A DNA stretch of 10,509 nt from Bacteroidota bacterium (GTDB taxonomy: Bacteria > Bacteroidota > Bacteroidia > Chitinophagales > Chitinophagaceae): NCBI GenBank assembly GCA_947461985.1, contig CANHNT010000044.1:1-10509 (forward strand), given 5' to 3'. The position numbers and the translations under genes are program-made. This document shows positions 5,014 through 10,509 of this stretch, piece by piece. The notes under the pieces are model-generated. The model was not told the origin of the DNA. It worked only from the letters and a program-made list of their open reading frames with translations, and did no database searches. Positions within the stretch are counted from its first letter, which is position 1. Every line of letters starts with the position of its first letter.

Positions 5014-6414
5014 TTAATTTAATATTTCTTTTGCAACTTCTATTGGCATTTTAGGAATATTTTTGGCCGCATCAAAACCACCTAAAACGTTTCGTATATT
5101 ATGAATGCCTTGTTTTTTTAATATGGAGGCTGCAATTACAGAACGATAACCTCCTGCACAATGGATATAAATATTATCGGTATCTTCAAATGCAGCAATG
5201 TTAGTTAAATCAGTCATAGATTGCAATGGAATGTTTAATGCAGTTTTAATATGTCCATTATCAAATTCAAGTTCTTTTCGAACATCTAACACAATCATTT
5301 TATAATCGTAATTCAAATCCATAAGCAACTCATCCGCATCAATATCGACAATTAAATCAATAGGCTCATTTGCTTTTTTCCAAGTTTCAAAACCACCTTT
5401 TACATATCCAATAATTTTATCGAACCCAACACGTGCTAATCGAATAATGGTTTCTTCTTCTTTCCCTTTATCAGTAAGGATCATAATTTTTGAATGAAAC
5501 GGCAACATCGTAGCTGCCCACTCTGCAAAACGACCTTCTAAACCGATATTAACAGCAGAAGGGATAAATCCTTCAGTAAAAATAGTTGATTTTCGGGTGT
5601 CCAATAAAATAGTATCTTCTGCTATTTCTTTTTTCACGTCTTGTAAAGATAGTGATTTCATTCCATTTTTGATAATTGAATCAATACTATCATATCCGTC
5701 TTTATTTATTTTCGCATTGATAGGGAAATAGGTAGGAGGCGCATTTAAACCTTCTGTAACAACAGCTACAAATTCTTCGATAGTTTGATTTTGCAAAGCA
5801 TAATTATTCGCCTTTTCTTCACCTATGGTACTGTGTGTATTAGGGCCTAAATTTTTACCGCAACTAGAACCAGGACCATGCGCAGGGTATACTTTTACAT
5901 AATCGGGCAATTGTTTTATTTTTTCTAAGGAGTGGTACATTTTTTCTGCTAATTCTTCCGACGATAAATTTCCACTAAATAAATCAGGGCGGCCAACATC
6001 TCCAACAAATAAAGTATCGCCCGAAAACAAGGAGTTGGGAACACCATGTTCATCCAGCAATAAATAACAACTTGACTCAAGCGTGTGTCCGGGTGTATGC
6101 ATCACTCTAAACGTACATTTTCCTAATTTAAATTCTTCTCCTTCTTTTGCCATGTGTTTTGAAAAAGAAGTTTTTGCATCTGGACCATAAATAATTAGTG
6201 CACCCGTTTTTTCAGCTAAATCAATGTGTCCACTTACAAAATCGGCATGAAAGTGTGTTTCGAAAATATATTTAATTTGGGCATTTTTTTCTGACGCCAT
6301 TTGAATATAAATATCAATATCTCTTAAAGGATCTATGATGGCCACTTCACCATCTGACTCAATAAAATAGGCTGCCTCAGACAAGCAATTTGTATATAAT
6401 TGTTCGATGTACAT
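5014..6414 (-). CDS. Persulfide dioxygenase-like MBL-fold protein fused to two rhodanese domains (CstB/ETHE1-like)
   Basis: The 466-residue cytoplasmic protein has three domains. The metallo-beta-lactamase domain (about 1-240) carries H54-x-H56-x-D58 in THFHADFVSGH, H110 in HTPGHTLES, and D133 in FSGDTLFVGDVGR. In ETHE1-type persulfide dioxygenases the equivalents of H54, H110 and D133 bind mononuclear iron. The first rhodanese domain (about 262-355) has LTDKGKEEE where the active-site Cys loop should be, so it is a catalytically dead rhodanese. The second (about 365-466) keeps Cys419 in HCAGGYRS and should accept sulfane sulfur. The MBL, pseudo-rhodanese, rhodanese order matches CstB-type enzymes, which oxidise persulfides and form thiosulfate; ordinary hydroxyacylglutathione hydrolase is less likely. 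It lies 57 bases after the SDR gene and 33 before the NTF2-like gene, possibly co-transcribed. No CsoR/CstR-type regulator or sulfide:quinone reductase is seen nearby. Start ATG 6414 is the only one fitting the conserved MYIEQLYTNCL. Confidence 0.9.
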   Translation of the reverse strand: MYIEQLYTNCLSEAAYFIESDGEVAIIDPLRDIDIYIQMASEKNAQIKYIFETHFHADFVSGHIDLAEKTGALIIYGPDAKTSFSKHMAKEGEEFKLGKCTFRVMHTPGHTLESSCYLLLDEHGVPNSLFSGDTLFVGDVGRPDLFSGNLSSEELAEKMYHSLEKIKQLPDYVKVYPAHGPGSSCGKNLGPNTHSTIGEEKANNYALQNQTIEEFVAVVTEGLNAPPTYFPINAKINKDGYDSIDSIIKNGMKSLSLQDVKKEIAEDTILLDTRKSTIFTEGFIPSAVNIGLEGRFAEWAATMLPFHSKIMILTDKGKEEETIIRLARVGFDKIIGYVKGGFETWKKANEPIDLIVDIDADELLMDLNYDYKMIVLDVRKELEFDNGHIKTALNIPLQSMTDLTNIAAFEDTDNIYIHCAGGYRSVIAASILKKQGIHNIRNVLGGFDAAKNIPKMPIEVAKEILN

Positions 6415-6471
6415 TTTATGAATGATTAATTGTAAATGATAAAATTAATTTTTGGGGATTTAGCATGTTGA

Positions 6472-7236
6472 TTAATTTTTTTTGATGTTATAATTTGCGT
6501 TTGCTTGTGTGAGGCAAGTCAATGTTAAATCATTGACACAAACATGTTTTGGCAATGTAGCCGTATAATAAACTGCATCGGCAACATCATTTGGCGTTAA
6601 TGGTGTAAATCCATCATAAACTGCTTTTGCCTTTTCTTGATCTCCTTTAAAACGAACTAAAGAAAACTCTGTTTCGCACGCACCAGGATTGATAGAAGTT
6701 ACTTTTATTCCATAAGGCAATAAATCAATACGCATACTTTTTGTTAATGCATCAACAGCATGTTTGCTTGCACAATACACGTTTCCATTTTGATAAACAT
6801 CTTTACCTGCTGTTGAACTAATATTAATAATGTGACCAAAACCTTGTTGTTTAAGTATCGGCATAATTTCTCTGCTGACGTATAAAAGACCCTTTACATT
6901 GGTGTCAATCATTACATTCCAATCGTCATATTGACCATCATCAATGGGCCCCATGCCTGAGGCTAAACCTGCATTGTTCAATAAAATGTCAATGGTCGGA
7001 AACAAGTTTCTATCAATTGAAGAAATTGCCTTGCGTGTTTCTTCTAAATCTCGAACATCAAAATTCAATAATTGAATGGTCGTATTATAATTTGTTTGTA
7101 ATTCAGCTTTTATTTCCTCTAAACGCTCTTTTCTTCTCCCAGTTAAAATTAATTTATACCCGTTTTGTGCAAAAATATTGGCAGTGCTTTTCCCAATACC
7201 AGAAGTAGCTCCTGTAATTAATATCGTTTTATTCAT
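6472..7236 (-). CDS. Short-chain dehydrogenase/reductase (SDR), YdfG-like NADP-dependent
   Basis: This 254-residue classical SDR has the Rossmann cofactor motif TGATSGIG at 8-15, basic residues R34-R35 after the second strand (favouring NADP(H)), D60-V61 for adenine contact, NNAG at 87-90, and the catalytic tetrad N113, S141, Y154 and K158 (YCASK). PGACETEF after the catalytic helix and the overall length resemble the YdfG group, which oxidises 3-hydroxy acids such as L-allo-threonine, serine or 3-hydroxypropionate. Exact substrate cannot be set from sequence, since related SDRs differ widely. It starts ten bases after the stop of the large secreted protein gene and is followed by the MBL-rhodanese gene on the same strand, so co-transcription is likely. 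No membrane segment or signal peptide is present. Confidence 0.92.
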   Translation of the reverse strand: MNKTILITGATSGIGKSTANIFAQNGYKLILTGRRKERLEEIKAELQTNYNTTIQLLNFDVRDLEETRKAISSIDRNLFPTIDILLNNAGLASGMGPIDDGQYDDWNVMIDTNVKGLLYVSREIMPILKQQGFGHIINISSTAGKDVYQNGNVYCASKHAVDALTKSMRIDLLPYGIKVTSINPGACETEFSLVRFKGDQEKAKAVYDGFTPLTPNDVADAVYYTATLPKHVCVNDLTLTCLTQANANYNIKKN

Positions 7237-7246
7237 GTATTATTTT

Positions 7247-9169
7247 TTATTGAACGAGCGTAACATCTCCTTTAAGTGATTTTGTTTTACCTTCTAAATC
7301 GACTGCTTCTAAAAACCAAAAATAGGTTCCTACTTCACATCTTCTCCCATTAATAAACCCGTCCCATCCAATCTTAAAATTGTTGGAGGAATAAACCATT
7401 TTCCCCCATCTGTCAAAAATTTTAAAGGCATTTATTTTTGTAAATCCAGCGGCTAATATTCTAAAATAATCATTTATTCCATCCCCATTGGGAGAAAACG
7501 CATTCGGCACAGATAAATAGGGACCCCATGCTACAATTATATTAATTGTATCATTTCCTACACAGCCATTGTTTGTTGTGCCTTGCAAAATGTATTCAAA
7601 CCTACCCGTATCAGATGAAATAAAAATTGGATTATTGACAAAGGGATTATCTAATTTGGTGGCAGGCGACCAAATGTAATTGTTTGCTCCTTTTCCGTTT
7701 AATTGTAAAGGAATGTTTTTAACAATTACCGTATCATTACCAGCTGAAACTTGAACTTTGGGTATTTCTAAAGTTTGAGAAACAGTATCTCTACAACCAA
7801 ATTTATTACCTGATATGAGTCTTACATTGAAACTTTTGCCAATATTCGGAAAATAATGTTGAGGATTTTGATCTGCAGATGTTGTACCATCATCGAAATT
7901 CCATTTCCAATAATTCACAACATCGAACGTTGTAGAAGATTTATCCGTAAAATTCATTGGACTTAAAGGACAAAGCAATCCAAAATAATCAAAATCCGCC
8001 TCAAATGTTGGATACACTTTAACTATTTTTGATATCGTATCTGGGCAAGTTGATCCTTTGTTGACTAATAATTTCACTTTATAAGTTCCTGTATCTGTGT
8101 AAGTATAGGTTGGTGAAAAAGCGGTGGAGGTATCGGTTGTGATTCCATTTACTCCAAAATCCCAAAAATAATCAAACCCTCCAATACTCGTATTATCGAA
8201 TTTTATTGTTTTCGTTTTGCAACTTACGATATAGGTGTTTGGAAACTCTGAATACTGTGGCATATTTGCTACAACCGCTTTTGAACAGTCTGCTACTACA
8301 AATTGAAAATCTCTTTTTACGGTATTAATGATTACTCCATTGCGCCACTCATGACAACATACTGTTACTACAAATCTTCCTAAAATATTAGGGACTCCTG
8401 TTATTAAACCTGTTTTATTATCAATATCTAATGTAGGGTTCCCTCCTAATGGAATGTTTGAATTGTAAGGAGATTTGTATTTTACAGGATAAATAGTGGG
8501 TAAAATTGCATCTGTAATTTTTGGTTTGGAGCCATTTTGAGTTTGATCATCTCCCCCATCAAATGCTTCACAAAATTCATACGAAAGCGAATCTCCATCC
8601 ATATCAGTAGCTGAATTATCATAAACAAATGGATTATTTATACAGATAATTTGAGGTGGATAATTATTGTATTTGGCTGAATTATTGTAAATATTGGGAG
8701 GAATTGCACACGAAAATGTTGCACCTGTACCTCCTGGATTTACTAAATTATTGACACTGTTGTTTCTGCAACAACGTTGATACAACAATGTATAAGACTT
8801 TGTACTTAAAGGCAACACTTTTGTAAACTTAAATTGGAGTTGACTGATGCAAGTATTGGGAGGATTATTAATGCAACTATTTGAAAAATTAACTGGCACA
8901 AGGAATTTATTCGAGGCATAAATTGAGTCAACTAAATAAAAATTCAATCCATTATAAATCGTAAAATAACCAAATTCATCTTCAATTAATGCCTGTGGGC
9001 TTCCTCCGCCTTGAGATTGAGGCAAGCAATCTCTATAAATATTTACAGTAAATTCGTAGGCTTGTGTAATTGTATTTACGGTGTAACTGATATCGCCTCC
9101 CACAATATGGGTAGCTTTTAAATTATTAGAAATAAACAACAAAGCGAATATGTAAATTAAATATTTCAT
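7247..9169 (-). CDS. Large secreted PKD-domain protein with T9SS type B (gliding-motility-associated) C-terminal domain
   Basis: The 640-residue product begins with a signal peptide (MKYLIYIFALLFISNNLKA) and THIVGGDISY, the mature N terminus shared by a family of Bacteroidota surface proteins; IYRDC follows soon after. A Cys-rich beta region (C48 area through CCRNN, ICINNP and VCCHEW) runs to about residue 290. Two PKD-like beta-sandwiches follow, with YFWDFG...PTYTYTDTGTYKVKL and WKWNFDDGTTS...NPQHYFPNIG as signatures. A short Ig-like spacer (AGNDTVIV... IWSPAT) leads to the type B sorting domain from about 551, with NAFSPNGDGIND near 556-567, FDRWGKMVY and GWDG. This domain directs export by the type IX system, typically to the cell surface or medium. 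Adhesion or matrix roles are common for such proteins but unproven here. It lies 19 bases after the hydrolase gene and 10 before the SDR gene. Length is modest for the class and no frameshift is seen. Confidence 0.9.
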   Translation of the reverse strand: MKYLIYIFALLFISNNLKATHIVGGDISYTVNTITQAYEFTVNIYRDCLPQSQGGGSPQALIEDEFGYFTIYNGLNFYLVDSIYASNKFLVPVNFSNSCINNPPNTCISQLQFKFTKVLPLSTKSYTLLYQRCCRNNSVNNLVNPGGTGATFSCAIPPNIYNNSAKYNNYPPQIICINNPFVYDNSATDMDGDSLSYEFCEAFDGGDDQTQNGSKPKITDAILPTIYPVKYKSPYNSNIPLGGNPTLDIDNKTGLITGVPNILGRFVVTVCCHEWRNGVIINTVKRDFQFVVADCSKAVVANMPQYSEFPNTYIVSCKTKTIKFDNTSIGGFDYFWDFGVNGITTDTSTAFSPTYTYTDTGTYKVKLLVNKGSTCPDTISKIVKVYPTFEADFDYFGLLCPLSPMNFTDKSSTTFDVVNYWKWNFDDGTTSADQNPQHYFPNIGKSFNVRLISGNKFGCRDTVSQTLEIPKVQVSAGNDTVIVKNIPLQLNGKGANNYIWSPATKLDNPFVNNPIFISSDTGRFEYILQGTTNNGCVGNDTINIIVAWGPYLSVPNAFSPNGDGINDYFRILAAGFTKINAFKIFDRWGKMVYSSNNFKIGWDGFINGRRCEVGTYFWFLEAVDLEGKTKSLKGDVTLVQ

Positions 9170-9188
9170 TAACTCTTACAAAAATAAA

Positions 9189-9998
9189 CTATTTCTTGTC
9201 TAAAACGTATAAACAAAAGTTATTTATAATACGATTTAACTCTTTTTTACTTTCATTCATAGCGGTATGCCCAACTTTTTCTAATATCTCAACTTTCGCT
9301 ATTGCTGGCATGCTTGCTTGTTCAATCATTTGTATGTAAGGAATTGCATTGTCTTTTTTTCCAACTACAAACAAAACAGGAACTTTTACCAGTGCTAAAA
9401 TTTGTGTTGTATCTGGTCTTTTTATCATGGCATGATAATAAGCAATCAATGCTTTTGACGAAATATTGAGCGCCATTGTTAGGTGTTCCTGCATTTCAAA
9501 CAGATATATTAATTTTGATTCTTCGCTATATAAGTTGGGAATCATCGCCTTCAAAAAAACTTCTTTACCCTCATTTTCAATTAATTTAATTGATTTTCTA
9601 CGAGTTTCTTTTTTAGCTGCATCGTCTGCATAGGCACTGGAATGAAGGAGTCCAAAAGCAAGTAATTTATGTTCATATTTTTCTGCAAAAGCCATGGTTA
9701 AATAGCCTCCCATTGAATGTCCAAATAAAATTATTTTTTGAAAATTTTCTTGCTCAGCAATTTCAAAAACGAAATCAGCTAGCAGTTCCATACTCATTTC
9801 TTCATCACATAACTGAGAGCTGCCACTGCCAGGCAAATCAGGAATAATTAATTCAAAAGAATTTTGCAAGTCAACAATTTGATGTTTAAAAATAGCAGCA
9901 TCTTCGCCAAAACCATGCACTAAGAAAACAGGCTTTCCTTGACCTATTTTTTGATAAAAACAATTTCGGAAACGAGGGCTGTTTAGTTTTACAATCAT
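9189..9998 (-). CDS. Alpha/beta-fold hydrolase
   Basis: This 269-residue cytoplasmic protein has the standard hydrolase plan. The oxyanion-hole motif is VHGFGED at 27-33, DLPGSGSS is at 54-61, the nucleophile elbow GHSMGG is at 93-98 with Ser95, the acid is Asp216 in GKKDNAIP, and His244 lies in VGHTAM. A helical cap lies between about 130 and 200. Closest general resemblance is to the menaquinone-pathway MenH, esterase and haloperoxidase-like group, but the substrate cannot be told. The ATG at 9998-9996 directly follows the stop codon (TAA, 10001-9999) of the upstream membrane-protein gene with no base between, and in the same frame. The start is therefore fixed, and translation is probably coupled to the upstream gene. 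It ends 19 bases before the large secreted protein gene. Confidence 0.92.
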   Translation of the reverse strand: MIVKLNSPRFRNCFYQKIGQGKPVFLVHGFGEDAAIFKHQIVDLQNSFELIIPDLPGSGSSQLCDEEMSMELLADFVFEIAEQENFQKIILFGHSMGGYLTMAFAEKYEHKLLAFGLLHSSAYADDAAKKETRRKSIKLIENEGKEVFLKAMIPNLYSEESKLIYLFEMQEHLTMALNISSKALIAYYHAMIKRPDTTQILALVKVPVLFVVGKKDNAIPYIQMIEQASMPAIAKVEILEKVGHTAMNESKKELNRIINNFCLYVLDKK

Positions 9999-10509
9999 TT
10001 AGAAAAACTTTTTAAACGCTAAATTATTTAAGGTACGTTTTGAATATTTTGACAATCGATATAAAATCAAAATTAATATGGGTGTTATTTCTGCAATATA
10101 TTCTTGTTGCGCAAATAAGCTGTAAAACATTGAAACAATTAATAACATGCTTGCATATTTAGCATAAATTAATTTTTGAGTCGATTCTCTTGGAATTAAA
10201 AATGCAAAAACAACATGCAAAGGAAACGCCCATAACAAATTTCGATTCCAAGCACATACGATATGCTCAGTTCCAAACCACATAAATAACATAAAGCAAC
10301 CCAACAAACCAAGCACTAAAAAAAATAATACATCAAAATAAATCAAGAATTTTTTCATGGGTGAAAATGAAATAATCAGCACTCCTAAAAGCAATAACCA
10401 AGCAAATAATTTGGGTTCATTGGTTGTAGAGTTACTGTTATTTTTTTCGGGTAATAGCTGCGTAGTTTCTTTTACAATGGGACTTCCATCTAATGTAGAA
10501 ACAGCAAAT
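9999..10509 (-). CDS. DUF4105 (Lnb N-terminal periplasmic domain) family membrane protein, C-terminal part, cut by right window edge
   Basis: The frame stays open to the right edge, giving about 170 codons of a longer protein. Upstream of residue L at 10394 it reads FAVSTLDGSPIVKETTQLLP, then a polar Asn/Ser/Thr linker, then membrane segments. That order, the L-D-G-x-P-I/L-V motif, and the YFDVLFFLVLGLLGCFMLFMWFGTEH helix followed by NRNLLWAFPLHV match the C-terminal region of DUF4105 proteins as I know them. About five hydrophobic segments are visible before a basic tail (LSKYSKRTLNNLAFKKFF). These proteins have a large N-terminal periplasmic domain outside this window; the molecular role is not established. 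A TTG at 10394 could be called as a start but lies inside the open frame and is not real. It heads the minus-strand cluster here and its stop abuts the hydrolase ATG. Confidence 0.8.
   Translation of the reverse strand, partial: FAVSTLDGSPIVKETTQLLPEKNNSNSTTNEPKLFAWLLLLGVLIISFSPMKKFLIYFDVLFFLVLGLLGCFMLFMWFGTEHIVCAWNRNLLWAFPLHVVFAFLIPRESTQKLIYAKYASMLLIVSMFYSLFAQQEYIAEITPILILILYRLSKYSKRTLNNLAFKKFF

Noticed and set aside
4820..5017. Plus-strand 65-codon open frame across the NTF2-like start
   Set aside because: It overlaps a gene with clear family features and shows no domain of its own.
6415..6471. Terminator between the SDR and MBL-rhodanese genes
   Set aside because: Several ATTAAT palindromes occur but no stable stem followed by a T-run was found, so read-through is assumed.
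9179..9186. TATTTTTG on the minus strand as a promoter for the large PKD protein
   Set aside because: It matches TAnnTTTG but would leave a leader of only about five bases and has no -33 element at usual spacing; chance in AT-rich DNA is more likely.
10392..10394. TTG as the start codon of the membrane protein at the right edge
   Set aside because: The frame continues open to the window edge with family-like sequence (LDGSPIVKETTQLLP), so the TTG is an internal Leu codon.
1..10509. CRISPR arrays, tRNA or rRNA genes, insertion sequences, phage or defence genes
   Set aside because: No spaced direct repeats, cloverleaf or rRNA-like sequence, transposase motifs or defence-type domains were seen on either strand.

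Overview
The window is AT-rich chromosomal DNA from a member of the Bacteroidota, probably from the Chitinophagales/Sphingobacteriales side; genus and species cannot be read from it. The evidence is one type IX secretion (T9SS) type A C-terminal sorting domain, one type B (gliding-motility-associated) sorting domain, a short-LID adenylate kinase next to a short Obg GTPase, a DUF4105-type membrane protein at the right edge, several TAnnTTTG promoter -7 boxes, and no strong Shine-Dalgarno sequences.

Left part (1-2575), all on the minus strand. Transcription runs from adk into obg, then a separately promoted small secreted T9SS protein, a hairpin terminator, and the first 18 codons of an exodeoxyribonuclease III gene cut by the left edge. 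adk and obg are core nucleotide and ribosome-assembly functions. The T9SS gene looks like an accessory insertion between core genes.

Middle (2576-4632). A 412-base divergent intergenic region separates adk (minus) from pdhC (plus), the E2 subunit of pyruvate dehydrogenase with two tandem lipoyl domains. No gene was found in this gap, but it holds a somewhat GC-richer segment with two interleaved inverted repeats and a third inverted repeat just upstream of the pdhC promoter. pdhC ends at a hairpin shared with a convergent gene.

Right part (4618-10509), all on the minus strand and tightly packed. In order of transcription it holds the C-terminal part of a DUF4105 membrane protein, an alpha/beta hydrolase, a 640-residue secreted PKD-type T9SS protein, a short-chain dehydrogenase, a persulfide-dioxygenase-like metallo-beta-lactamase fused to two rhodanese domains, and a small NTF2-like protein. 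Gaps are 0, 19, 10, 57 and 33 bases, so one long transcript is possible. The functions do not form one obvious pathway. The clearest biochemical theme is sulfane-sulfur (persulfide) handling by the MBL-rhodanese protein.

I saw no CRISPR array, tRNA, rRNA, insertion sequence, phage or defence genes. Most of the window is ordinary chromosome. The parts that merit a second look are the adk/pdhC intergenic region, the sulfur-enzyme neighbourhood and the abutting stop/start at 9996-10001.
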